NCBI GenBank assembly: GCA_041677345.1
Contig: JBAYQE010000015.1
Location: 1-37,595 of the forward strand
Direction of reading: 5' to 3'
DNA: 37,595 bases
From: JALOAT01 sp041677345
Lineage (GTDB): Bacteria; Pseudomonadota; Gammaproteobacteria; Thiohalomonadales; Thiohalomonadaceae
This document shows, piece by piece, positions 8,350 to 16,322 of this stretch; the first letter of the stretch is position 1; each line of letters starts with the position of its first letter. The translations under genes and the position numbers were made by a program. Below the pieces are notes generated by a model. That model ran no database searches and was not told where the DNA came from. It saw only the letters and a program-made list of their open reading frames with translations.

Positions 8350-9980
8350 CGGCCCTGGCGCTCCTTCTGTTCGCGGGCGGCCTTTACGAAGCCGGTGAAC
8401 AGCGGGTGGCCGTCGCGTGGCGTGGAGGTGAACTCCGGATGGAACTGGCAGGCCACGAACCAGGGGTGGTCGGCCAGTTCGATGACCTCCACGAGGTTCT
8501 CGTCCAGCGAGGTACCCGTCACGCGCAGACCGGCATCGATCAGTTTCTGACGGTAACCATTGTTGAATTCGTAACGATGGCGGTGGCGCTCCACGATCAC
8601 ATCCTTGCCATAGATGTCCCGCACACGCGAGCCCGTCACGAGGCGGCACTGCTGGCCGCCGAGGCGCATGGTGCCGCCCAGATCGGAACCGGCGGTGCGC
8701 TTCTCCACGGTGCCTTCGGCAGTGGTCCACTCGGTGATCATGGCGATGACAGGATGGGCGCAGTCCTGGCGGAATTCCGTGCTATGGGCGCCTTCGAGGC
8801 CCGCCACGTCGCGGGCGTATTCGATCACCGCCACCTGCATGCCGAGACAAATGCCGAGGTAGGGCACCTTGTGCTCACGCGCATACTGGACGGTGCGGAT
8901 CTTGCCTTCCACGCCGCGTTCGCCGAAGCCGCCCGGCACCAGGATGGCGTCCATGCCCTCGAGCACGTCCGTGCCCTGCTTTTCGATCTCCTCTGAGTCC
9001 ACGTAGACGATCTTCACCTTGGTGCGGGTGTGGATGCCGGCGTGGATGAGGGCTTCGGACAGGGACTTGTAGGACTCGGTGAGGTCCACGTACTTGCCCA
9101 CCATGGCGATGGTCACCTGTCCCGTGGGATGGGCCAGGGCCTCCACCACATTCTCCCACTCGGTCAGGTTCGCGGCGGGCACGCTGATGCGCAGCTTGTC
9201 CACCACGATGTCATCCAGGCGCTGGGCATGGAGGCGCAGCGGGATCTTGTAGATGGTGTCCACGTCCTCGAGGCCGATGACCGCGCGCTCTTCCACGTTG
9301 GTGAACAGCGCGATCTTGCGCTTTTCGTCCTCGGGCAGCGGGCGGTCGGAGCGGCACACCAGGATGTCGGGCTGGATACCGATGGAGCGCAGTTCCTTCA
9401 CCGAGTGCTGGGTGGGCTTGGTCTTCAGCTCGCCGGCGGTGGGGATGTAGGGCAGCAGGGTCAGGTGCATGTAGAGCACGTTGTCGTGCCCCAGTTCCAC
9501 GCCCATCTGGCGGATGGTTTCGAGAAACGGCAGGGACTCGATATCGCCCACCGTGCCGCCGATCTCCACCATGGCCACGTCATAGCCCTCGGCGCCGGCC
9601 TTGATGCAGCGCTTGATCTCGTCGGTGATGTGCGGGATCACCTGCACCGTGCCGCCGAGATAGTCACCGCGACGCTCCTTGCGGATGACGTTCTCGTAGA
9701 TGCGGCCGGTGGTGAAATTGTTGCGCTTCGTCATGGTGGTGCGGACGAAACGCTCGTAATGGCCCAGGTCGAGGTCGGTCTCGGCGCCGTCCTCGGTGAC
9801 GAAGACTTCGCCGTGCTGGAAGGGGCTCATGGTGCCCGGGTCCACGTTGATGTACGGGTCCAGCTTGAGGAGGGTGACCTTGAGACCGCGTGCTTCGAGG
9901 AGAGCCGCAAGGGAGGCGGAAGCGATGCCCTTCCCGAGAGAAGAAACGACACCGCCCGTGATGAAAACGTACTTGGTCAT
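8346..9980 (-). CDS. pyrG: CTP synthase
   Basis: CTP synthase aminates UTP using glutamine. The 544-aa protein begins MTKYVFITGGVVSSLGKG, the synthetase P-loop region. It has LKLDPYINVDPGTMSPFQHGEVFVT and a C-terminal class-I glutamine amidotransferase domain with the catalytic Cys in GICLGMQ and the terminal CQFHPEFTSTP. ATG at 9980 is preferred; a TTG one codon upstream is possible. The kdsA start overlaps its stop, and tilS ends 65 nt upstream. Confidence 0.98.
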   Translation of the reverse strand: MTKYVFITGGVVSSLGKGIASASLAALLEARGLKVTLLKLDPYINVDPGTMSPFQHGEVFVTEDGAETDLDLGHYERFVRTTMTKRNNFTTGRIYENVIRKERRGDYLGGTVQVIPHITDEIKRCIKAGAEGYDVAMVEIGGTVGDIESLPFLETIRQMGVELGHDNVLYMHLTLLPYIPTAGELKTKPTQHSVKELRSIGIQPDILVCRSDRPLPEDEKRKIALFTNVEERAVIGLEDVDTIYKIPLRLHAQRLDDIVVDKLRISVPAANLTEWENVVEALAHPTGQVTIAMVGKYVDLTESYKSLSEALIHAGIHTRTKVKIVYVDSEEIEKQGTDVLEGMDAILVPGGFGERGVEGKIRTVQYAREHKVPYLGICLGMQVAVIEYARDVAGLEGAHSTEFRQDCAHPVIAMITEWTTAEGTVEKRTAGSDLGGTMRLGGQQCRLVTGSRVRDIYGKDVIVERHRHRYEFNNGYRQKLIDAGLRVTGTSLDENLVEVIELADHPWFVACQFHPEFTSTPRDGHPLFTGFVKAAREQKERQGR

Positions 9981-10045
9981 CAAGTTGGCTTCGGATTGAG
10001 ACGGGAAGGACTAGCCCGATTCCTGCACCGGGGGCGGAATCGTGA

Positions 10046-11407
10046 CTAAGGCGCGGGGCCCGACGAATTGTCCCCGTTTTCGCCCTTGGTTTCAACGCCG
10101 AACGGTCGCCAAATCGGCAACCACCCGGTTTCGCGCGCAGAAACCGCGAATTCAGCGCAGATCCAGCGACCGGCCACTGCCGCCAACCTACCTTCCACAT
10201 AGAGAAGCGGCGTGCGCTCACGCACCCAGGGCGGTACGCCCGCTTGCTGCCAGAGCTTCTTGAGGGTCCGATGATGCGCGTGCCCTGTCGGGCGGCAGCG
10301 CTCGCCGGCTACGCCGAAGCGGACCGTAAGGCCGGCTTCACACACCTCGGGTGAAAGTCCGCCGGGCGCCAGGACGGCGTTCAGAATGCCCAAGCCGGGC
10401 ACGACCAGCTCGCTGTGGGGCTCCCATGGCAAGGCCGCGGCAGGGATGGGGGCCGGAGGTGCAAGCACGAAAAGCCCGTCGCGATAACGACGCGCCTCGG
10501 CACCCTGCCATTTCACGCAAGGCTCGGCGTCCACGCGCGCGCCCGCCACCTCGTCCAGGATGCGGCTCAACCGCGTTGCATCGGGCACGGGCAATCCCCG
10601 GCTCCGGATCCACCAACGCAGCAGATTACGCGCGCGCGCCCCGGAGAGTGTTTGCAGCGCGGCTACCGACAATGCCTCCCCAGCCCCGGTCTGGGCGGCG
10701 TCGATTTCGGCCAGGGCGTCCAGCAGTTGCACCGATTCGGCCTGGTGAGTGGCCGCGCGCGCAATCACGCGGCCCGCCGCCGGCCAGCGCTGGCGCAAGC
10801 GCGGCATTACCTCATTGCGCAGGTAATTGCGATCGAACACCGTGTCGAAATTGCTGGGGTCGTCAATCCAGTGCAACCCGGCGCGACTGGCGTAGGCACA
10901 GATTTCGTCCCGTGTGAAACCAAGCAGCGGGCGTGCCAGATAGCCACTGCCGAACGGCGTGCACTCAGGCATGGCCGCCAGCCCGCGCGGGCCGGCGCCC
11001 CGCAGCAGTTGCAACAGGAAGGTTTCGGCTTGATCGTCGCGGTGGTGGGCGGCGAGCAGCACATCACCCGCTTGCATCAACGCCCGCATGGCGTCGTAGC
11101 GGGCCTTACGTGCAGCCGCCTCCCCGCTCTCCCCGGCTCGGGCACGGGCATTTACGCGTCTGCCGACGAAAGGCACCTGCCATGCTGCACATTGCGCCTC
11201 GCAGCGCTGCAACCAGGCTTCTGACCCGGATTGCAGGCCGTGATCCACGTGCACGGCCGCGACCGGTGCGGTCAGTTGTCCACGCAATACGACCAGCGCA
11301 TGCAGCAATACGCACGAATCACAGCCGCCACTGAAGGCGACCAGATAGCGCTGCGCCGGCGGTAGCCGGCGCAATATGGGAAGCAGCAGAGCGGGGTCGA
11401 AGCCCAT
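10046..11407 (-). CDS. tilS: tRNA(Ile)-lysidine synthetase
   Basis: TilS modifies C34 of the minor Ile tRNA to lysidine, allowing AUA decoding. The ATP-pyrophosphatase P-loop SGGCDS is at residues 26-31. HVDHGLQ, HHRDDQAETFLLQLLRG and the DPSNFDTVFDRNYLRN block follow, and a TilS C-terminal domain is present (about residues 370-440). From ATG 11407 the product is 453 aa, close to normal. The open frame continues upstream through accA antisense sequence, but MGFDPALLLP is the sensible start. It lies 41 nt downstream of accA. Confidence 0.95.
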   Translation of the reverse strand: MGFDPALLLPILRRLPPAQRYLVAFSGGCDSCVLLHALVVLRGQLTAPVAAVHVDHGLQSGSEAWLQRCEAQCAAWQVPFVGRRVNARARAGESGEAAARKARYDAMRALMQAGDVLLAAHHRDDQAETFLLQLLRGAGPRGLAAMPECTPFGSGYLARPLLGFTRDEICAYASRAGLHWIDDPSNFDTVFDRNYLRNEVMPRLRQRWPAAGRVIARAATHQAESVQLLDALAEIDAAQTGAGEALSVAALQTLSGARARNLLRWWIRSRGLPVPDATRLSRILDEVAGARVDAEPCVKWQGAEARRYRDGLFVLAPPAPIPAAALPWEPHSELVVPGLGILNAVLAPGGLSPEVCEAGLTVRFGVAGERCRPTGHAHHRTLKKLWQQAGVPPWVRERTPLLYVEGRLAAVAGRWICAEFAVSARETGWLPIWRPFGVETKGENGDNSSGPAP

Positions 11408-11448
11408 GAGGCGGAGTGTATCGCGGCGTCGGGCCCGCGGCGTCCGCA

Positions 11449-12408
11449 TCAGGCCTCGGTGAAGTTGCCGTAGCCCATGAGCCGGCGATAGCGCTGGTCC
11501 AACAATCGGTCCACAGGGGTCTTCTCCAGCAGGTCCAGACTTTCCAGCAGAGCATCCTTGACATTGCGGGCCGCGGCCGCCGCGTCGCGGTGGGCACCGC
11601 CCAGCGGCTCGGGAACGACACGGTCGATCAGACCCAGCTCTTTCAGCCGCCCGGAGGTGATACCCAAGGCCTCCGCGGCCTCCGGCGCCTTGTCGGCACT
11701 CTTCCACAGGATGGAGGCACAGCCCTCCGGGGAGATGACCGAATAGGTGCTGTACTGCAACATCATCACGCGATCGCCCACACCAATGGCCAGCGCACCG
11801 CCGGAACCGCCTTCGCCAATGACCGTGCAGACGATCGGTGTCTTGAGGCGTGACATCACCTGCAAATTGCGGGCGATGGCCTCACTCTGGCCGCGCTCCT
11901 CCGCACCCACGCCCGGATAGGCGCCCGGGGTATCGATGAAGGTAAGGATGGGCAGGTGGAACTTCTCGGCCATATGCATGAGCCGCAAGGCCTTGCGGTA
12001 GCCCTCCGGGCGCGGCATGCCGAAGTTGCAGTAGATCTTCTGCTTGGTATCACGGCCTTTTTGTTGACCAATCACCATGACCGGCCTGCCGTCCAGGCGC
12101 GCGAGCCCCCCCACGATGGAGGGATCGTCAGCAAAGGCGCGATCGCCGTGCAATTCCTCGAAATCGGTAAACAGGTGCTGGATGTAATCGAGGGTGTAGG
12201 GCCGTTGCGGATGACGCGCCAACTGTGCCACCTGCCAGGGCCTGAGATTGGCGAAGATGGTTTCAGTCAGGCTGCGGCTCTTGGCCTCGAGACGAGCGAT
12301 CTCCTCGCTGATGTTGATCTCGTTATCATCACCTACATAGCGCAGTTCTTCGATCTTGGCTTCCAGCTCTGCGATCGGCTGCTCGAAATCGAGAAAGTTC
12401 AGGTTCAT
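11449..12408 (-). CDS. accA: acetyl-CoA carboxylase carboxyltransferase subunit alpha
   Basis: AccA pairs with AccD to transfer carboxyl from carboxybiotin to acetyl-CoA, the committed step of fatty-acid synthesis. The 319-aa product starts MNLNFLDFEQPIAELEAKIE. It contains RPYTLDYIQHLFTDFEELHGDR, IGQQKGRDTKQKI, FIDTPGAYPGVGAEERGQ and GEGGSGGALAIGVGDRVMM. The start at 12408 is chosen by homology; the longer frame to 12474 adds non-conserved residues. A small GGCGG-GAAA-CCGCC hairpin (12434-12447) lies in the leader. Confidence 0.97.
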   Translation of the reverse strand: MNLNFLDFEQPIAELEAKIEELRYVGDDNEINISEEIARLEAKSRSLTETIFANLRPWQVAQLARHPQRPYTLDYIQHLFTDFEELHGDRAFADDPSIVGGLARLDGRPVMVIGQQKGRDTKQKIYCNFGMPRPEGYRKALRLMHMAEKFHLPILTFIDTPGAYPGVGAEERGQSEAIARNLQVMSRLKTPIVCTVIGEGGSGGALAIGVGDRVMMLQYSTYSVISPEGCASILWKSADKAPEAAEALGITSGRLKELGLIDRVVPEPLGGAHRDAAAAARNVKDALLESLDLLEKTPVDRLLDQRYRRLMGYGNFTEA

Positions 12409-12568
12409 GTTCTGGTTATGGCTGGCGGAGAACGGCGGGAAACCGCCACACGTGGGCCACGATTCTACTATCAAGCTCCGCCACCTGTATACCGCGCCCC
12501 GGCCTTGCAGGCCCGGTACGCGGTTCTAAGGTAAGGGAAGAACGCCCAGCGGACCCGAGGAACCATCG

Positions 12569-13183
12569 GTGGAAACACGCACCACACCACCCGCCAATGC
12601 CGTGGTGCTGTTCGCAGGCCGGATCATGTCGGATTGGCAGGCGCGCGAAGGTGGACGGCCTCGTTGGAAGGTGGAAGGCGGCTTCCTCGAGGTGGTCCCG
12701 GGCACGGGCGATATCATGACGCGCGTCACATTCCGCGACCTCTTCCTGCACCTGGAATTCCGCTGCCCTGACATGCCGCGCGCCCGAGGCCAGGACAAGG
12801 CCAATAGCGGTGTGTACCTGCAGGGCCGCTACGAACTTCAGATCCTCGACTCCTGGGGTGTGAAGAAACCGGGGCCTGCCGATTGCGGCGCCATCTACGG
12901 GGTCGCCGCCCCTTTGGTGAACGCCGCCAAAGCACCTTCGGCCTGGCAGACCTTCGAAGTGGTATTTCGCTCACCGCGCAAGATGGTTGATGGGATCGAA
13001 GCGGCGCGCATCACTGCGCTGCAGAACGGGCTCGTCATCCACAACAACATGGCCCTGCCTGCCCCGACCCAGCACGCCCTGGATCAGGACCTGCTCGCCC
13101 CGGGTCCCCTGTTGCTCCAGGACCACGGCTCCCCGGTGGCATTCCGACGCATCTGGATCGTCCCCCTTGCCGAGCACGCTTGA
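12569..13183 (+). CDS. DUF1080 (3-keto-disaccharide hydrolase domain) protein
   Basis: The 204-aa product starts at GTG 12569, with GAGGAA about 8 nt upstream; an in-frame TAA at 12527 rules out a longer start. The pattern LFAGRIMSDWQ, WKVEGGFLEVVPGTGDIMT, NSGVYLQGRYELQILDSWG and a terminal FRRIWIVPL strand is typical of the concanavalin-like DUF1080 fold, now named 3-keto-disaccharide hydrolase domain. No signal peptide is evident, so it is probably cytosolic, unlike many secreted members. It stands alone, divergent from accA and convergent with the TonB-like gene, and its substrate is unknown. Confidence 0.85.
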   Translation: METRTTPPANAVVLFAGRIMSDWQAREGGRPRWKVEGGFLEVVPGTGDIMTRVTFRDLFLHLEFRCPDMPRARGQDKANSGVYLQGRYELQILDSWGVKKPGPADCGAIYGVAAPLVNAAKAPSAWQTFEVVFRSPRKMVDGIEAARITALQNGLVIHNNMALPAPTQHALDQDLLAPGPLLLQDHGSPVAFRRIWIVPLAEHA

Positions 13184-13315
13184 GAGGCATCGGCGGCCGG
13201 TCCGCCACGGCGCACGAATGAAAACCGCCGCCGCGTGATGCCGCACCGCGACAAAGGTTCCACTGGGTCACGGTGCCAGCAAGCGGCCACGTGCGCAGTG
13301 TGCATTCGGCCCGGT

Positions 13316-13337
13316 CCGGCCGTGACTTCCCGGCCGG
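13316..13337. terminator. GC-rich hairpin between convergent genes
   Basis: CCGGCC (13316-13321) and GGCCGG (13332-13337) can pair across a 10-nt loop. The hairpin lies in the 164-bp space between the convergent DUF1080 and TonB-like genes, just past the stop of the latter. No clear T-tract follows on either strand, so a terminator role is only suggested by position. Confidence 0.25.
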
Positions 13338-13347
13338 CCCATGAGGT

Positions 13348-14304
13348 TCACGAGGGCAGGAATTCAATGGGATAGGTGACCGTAACCGGCTTCACGTCCT
13401 GTGCCCCGAAATCGAACAGTTTGATTCGGCTCAGTAGCCGCTTTTCGAGCTGCGGATCCCCCAGTTCGCTCGACACCACCCTTATTGCTGTCACCTTACC
13501 GCTGGCCGCAATCGTGATTTCAAGAACGATCCTTCCCTTCAAATCGGGATTCTTGCGGCGTTCCCGGTTATAAATGGAGTACAAAACACTCTTGTTCTGG
13601 TCGAAAACGACCGTGATCTCTTCCTCTACGCGCACGTTGCCGGAACGGGGCGCCCTCGCGCGCGGCGCCGGGTCTGCGCTGGTATCCGCGACCAACGACT
13701 GTCTGACTTGGGTGATCTCCCGCTGCGTGAGCTTGCTCCTTATCACGCCGGAGGTGTACTCGCCGGCCTTTACGCCACCACCTCCTTTACCTATATCGGC
13801 TGTCAACAAAGTCGTATCGTGACCCGCCGCTTCCACCGCACCGGTACGCGAAACGACAGCACCGCCCAACTCGCGACTCACGCGAGATGTGTCCATCAAG
13901 CTGGCGAGTTCACCACTCAGGGCGAGCAACCCACTCTCCGCCGCCTTGTCCCGGGCCTTCTTCTGAGCCTTGGTCAGTGGTTTCTTGAGTTCAGCGGATT
14001 TCTCGCTGGTCCGCGCTTCCAGCGGCCTCTCCACCGGCTTGGGTGCGGGCTTCGGCACTTCCCGCTTCGGCTGCGGCTCAGGCTTAGGCTTAGGCCTGTC
14101 TCGCTCCATGATGAAATTCGCGATGCGTTCGGGGACGACCCTGTGCGCTTCCCTTCGCTCTTTCGGAAGCTCGATACTGGACAACAACGCGCCAAGCAAT
14201 ACCGACACACCGACGGCAATCACTGCAATCCGCTTGAAATGCCGGTCACTTCCCCTCTCCGGGGACCAGTTGAGTGCCAGTTGTTCGTATCGCACGAGCG
14301 TCAC
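13348..14304 (-). CDS. TonB/AgmX-like energy-transducer protein
   Basis: The 318-aa protein has a cytoplasmic N-terminus and a single membrane segment at about residues 26-44 (RIAVIAVGVSVLLGALLSS). A Pro/Lys/Glu-rich spacer (about 70-95, KPKPEPQPKREVPKPAPKP) and an Ala/Lys-rich stretch follow. The C-terminal domain reads NPDLKGRIVLEITIAASGKV and ends VTVTYPIEFLPS. This is the layout of TonB-family transducers, and the C-terminus resembles the AgmX/PglI type found with gliding-motility motors. It overlaps the upstream exbD-like gene by 4 nt (ATGA), so the four genes exbB-exbD-exbD-tonB form one unit. Its outer-membrane or periplasmic partner is not encoded here. Confidence 0.75.
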   Translation of the reverse strand: MTLVRYEQLALNWSPERGSDRHFKRIAVIAVGVSVLLGALLSSIELPKERREAHRVVPERIANFIMERDRPKPKPEPQPKREVPKPAPKPVERPLEARTSEKSAELKKPLTKAQKKARDKAAESGLLALSGELASLMDTSRVSRELGGAVVSRTGAVEAAGHDTTLLTADIGKGGGGVKAGEYTSGVIRSKLTQREITQVRQSLVADTSADPAPRARAPRSGNVRVEEEITVVFDQNKSVLYSIYNRERRKNPDLKGRIVLEITIAASGKVTAIRVVSSELGDPQLEKRLLSRIKLFDFGAQDVKPVTVTYPIEFLPS

Positions 14305-14816
14305 GATGCGTCCCTTCCCACCCTCGACGCTTGCAGGGCCGCAAAGGCGACCCGTGTGTAATTGGCTTCACGGCAGGTGTTAAGAATCTTTCTTAGCAAC
14401 GCATAGGAAATGTCTTCGTCGCCCATGATGGTGACCGCTCTGCCTTGCTCGCTTGCATCGGTGAAGGACGCGATCCTGGATTTCGTCGCCTGGAAGTGCA
14501 ATTCCTGTTCAAGCGCAGGAATAAGGGTTGAATCGTCCGCCAGCACCTCGGATATTTCCACGACTTTTCGGCCATCGATCAGTATCTGACCCGGGGCAAC
14601 GGTGATGACCAGTGTCTCCTGTGGCACTCGCTGCGCAACTGACGTCGGCAATCGAATGTCTTTCCTGCTCGGTAGCTGGTGAACCGTCGAGGAACTCACC
14701 AACAGGAAGAAGACCAGAATCGTGAAGATATCCATGAGTGACACCATGTTCAGCCCAGGCTGTTTGTGCCTTGCATGGTGTCTTTCCATGCGTTTGGCGC
14801 GCCGTGACATCTTCAT
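14301..14816 (-). CDS. ExbD/TolR-family protein, Asp-containing copy
   Basis: The 171-aa product has a basic N-terminus, one membrane helix (GLNMVSLMDIFTILVFFLLV) and a periplasmic domain, the ExbD/TolR plan. The helix keeps the Asp (residue 29) at the place where ExbD/TolR proteins carry the proton-conducting Asp. It overlaps both neighbours by 4 nt (ATGA at each end), so it is translationally coupled to the second ExbD copy and to the TonB-like gene. The periplasmic part is longer than in E. coli ExbD. The family is clear; the cargo or process energised is not. Confidence 0.85.
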   Translation of the reverse strand: MKMSRRAKRMERHHARHKQPGLNMVSLMDIFTILVFFLLVSSSTVHQLPSRKDIRLPTSVAQRVPQETLVITVAPGQILIDGRKVVEISEVLADDSTLIPALEQELHFQATKSRIASFTDASEQGRAVTIMGDEDISYALLRKILNTCREANYTRVAFAALQASRVGRDAS

Positions 14817-15346
14817 AGTGGGCGCGTCTCCGTGTTGATTACCTCCGATGTCCCATCCAGGGGCGGCGCATCCCCGATGGAAACGTTCGGAAACAGCTCG
14901 ACCGTTTCCACTGATGTGACATTGGTAACCTGAGCAGACCGGACCCTGTCCATAACCTGAATCAGGGTCTTGTAGTCTATGGTCTCCTCCAACAGCAGCG
15001 TGATGCTGTCCTCATCGGGAAAACGCGATTTGATTTCCAGCAGGACATCGGAGAATGCCTTCCAATCCGTCTCCTGCTCATTGCGCGCGAAAAACCTGAT
15101 GCTCCCCAAGTTCGTATCACGGATATCGAACCCGCTCGATCTCAAGGTCAATTCCAGCTGGAGATCAATTTTCTCCAACTCCTCCACCTTTGCATCCTTC
15201 GATGGCAGGTTCAACTCGAGTACGGTAAGCCTTGAAAACACGGCGGTAATGAGCAGAAATGGAACCAGGATAACCATGAGATTCAGAAACGCTGTGATAT
15301 TCAGCTCCACAGCCTCCTGCATCATATTCCGTTTCATCCGTTTCAC
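14813..15346 (-). CDS. ExbD/TolR-family protein, variant without the membrane Asp
   Basis: The 177-aa product has the ExbD architecture with a membrane helix at about residues 15-37. The motif reads NITAFLNLMVILVPFLLI, aligning with the E. coli ExbD NVTPFIDVMLVL; the key Asp is replaced by Asn22. The periplasmic domain has the ExbD-like ETIDYKTLIQVMDRVRSAQV block, so the fold is intact. It follows the exbB-like gene by 19 nt and overlaps the Asp-containing copy by 4 nt. It probably forms a hetero-oligomer with that copy. ExbD-like pairs of this kind also occur with AgmX/Agl-type motors. Confidence 0.82.
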   Translation of the reverse strand: MKRMKRNMMQEAVELNITAFLNLMVILVPFLLITAVFSRLTVLELNLPSKDAKVEELEKIDLQLELTLRSSGFDIRDTNLGSIRFFARNEQETDWKAFSDVLLEIKSRFPDEDSITLLLEETIDYKTLIQVMDRVRSAQVTNVTSVETVELFPNVSIGDAPPLDGTSEVINTETRPL

Positions 15347-15365
15347 GCGTCGGCCACTTCCCTGC

Positions 15366-15983
15366 TCAGTTATTCGCCACGAGATTCAGGCACTTGACTG
15401 CTGCCATTTCCAGACTGTCTACCAGGCGTGCGGTCTTGGATGCCAAATAGGAATGGATCAGGATCAACGGAATTGCGGCCACCAGTCCAAATGCAGTGGT
15501 ATTCATGGCGACCGAAATACTCGCAGAAAGAAGTTCTGCCTTGTCTGCCGGATCGGCGCCGGCCACTGCAGTAAATGCCTGGATGAGACCGATGATGGTG
15601 CCCAGCAGCCCCAGTAAGGTGGCGATATTGGCGAAGGTTGCGAGATAATGCGTGCGCTGCTCAAGCTCTGGCATCACCTCCATCATCCCTTCTTCCATCG
15701 CTGCCTCGATGCCTTCACGACTGGCGTTTGCATTCCGGCGCGCAAACCCATAGCTCAGCATGGTGGCAAGTGGCGTATTGACACTTTCGGTCAGTTTCGT
15801 TGCTCGTGTGAAATCCTGAGCCATCAGCATCGGCACCAGTTGTTTCCATACCCTGCTTGTATTCCCCTGCGTCTTGGTGATGTACAGCAAGCGTTCTATG
15901 GCAATTGCCAGGCCCACCGCAAACACCAGCAAAATCGGGTACATGAAAACCCCGCCTGTTTGGAAAAATTTCACTATTTCCAT
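15366..15983 (-). CDS. ExbB/TolQ/MotA-family proton channel protein
   Basis: The 205-aa product has three membrane segments: an N-terminal helix (GVFMYPILLVFAVGLAIAIERLL) and two C-terminal helices. The second contains LLGLLGTIIGLIQAF and the third NTTAFGLVAAIPLIL. Thr residues in both match the channel-lining Thr positions of ExbB/TolQ. The start at 15983 has a GAGGG ribosome-binding site 5 nt upstream. It is the first gene of the exbB-exbD-exbD-tonB block and begins 90 nt after the unknown gene that follows the kinase. No terminator is obvious in that gap, so it may be co-transcribed with the T6SS genes. Confidence 0.9.
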   Translation of the reverse strand: MEIVKFFQTGGVFMYPILLVFAVGLAIAIERLLYITKTQGNTSRVWKQLVPMLMAQDFTRATKLTESVNTPLATMLSYGFARRNANASREGIEAAMEEGMMEVMPELEQRTHYLATFANIATLLGLLGTIIGLIQAFTAVAGADPADKAELLSASISVAMNTTAFGLVAAIPLILIHSYLASKTARLVDSLEMAAVKCLNLVANN

Positions 15984-16073
15984 ATTTTCCCTCGAGAGAC
16001 GTACACCGTTAGCCCAACTACATTACGTGTTCCATGAATACGGCAATGCTGCTCCCAACGTGCATCGGGGACG

Positions 16074-16322
16074 TCACACACCGTTTCCTCGCATCTTGTC
16101 GGCAATCCAGGCCTTCAAACCCATGAGTCCCAGCGTACATTTGAAGTAGCCGCCGGATTGCTTGTCTCCAGTGGATTCCATTGGTGAAACATCATTGAAT
16201 TCCATGTCCATGGCATCGAGCAGTATTTTTCTGTGCTCGCGATATTCCGCGAAACTCACGTGCTGTTTGTAATACTCGCCACACAGCGTTCGTAGCGCTT
16301 GCGCATACCGTTCGTCACTCAT
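16074..16322 (-). CDS. unknown 82-aa protein coupled to the T6SS kinase gene
   Basis: From ATG 16322 the product starts MSDERYAQALRTLCGEYYKQ and is 82 aa. It overlaps the last codons of the kinase gene by 8 nt (ATGAGTGA), so it is probably translated by coupling. The N-terminal half looks like a short helical segment (YxxxLxxLCxxYYxxHVSFAEYREHRKILLDAMD), resembling in style the small SHOCT-like helical modules. The C-terminal half has a Cys- and Gly-containing hydrophobic stretch (FKCTLGLMGLKAWIA). No signal peptide or secure family assignment is visible. Context suggests an accessory of the kinase or of the following motor module. Confidence 0.65.
   Translation of the reverse strand: MSDERYAQALRTLCGEYYKQHVSFAEYREHRKILLDAMDMEFNDVSPMESTGDKQSGGYFKCTLGLMGLKAWIADKMRGNGV

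Noticed and set aside
8350..8730. N-terminal extension of the kdsA frame
   Set aside because: Overlaps pyrG coding sequence, is not KdsA-like, and the ATG at 8349 in a 4-nt overlap is the natural start.
9030..10049. 339-aa plus-strand open frame antisense to pyrG
   Set aside because: Shadow frame with low-complexity composition; pyrG is certain.
1..13347. tRNA or rRNA genes
   Set aside because: No cloverleaf-like sequence with a CCA end or T-loop pattern was noticed, and the space is filled by coding genes.
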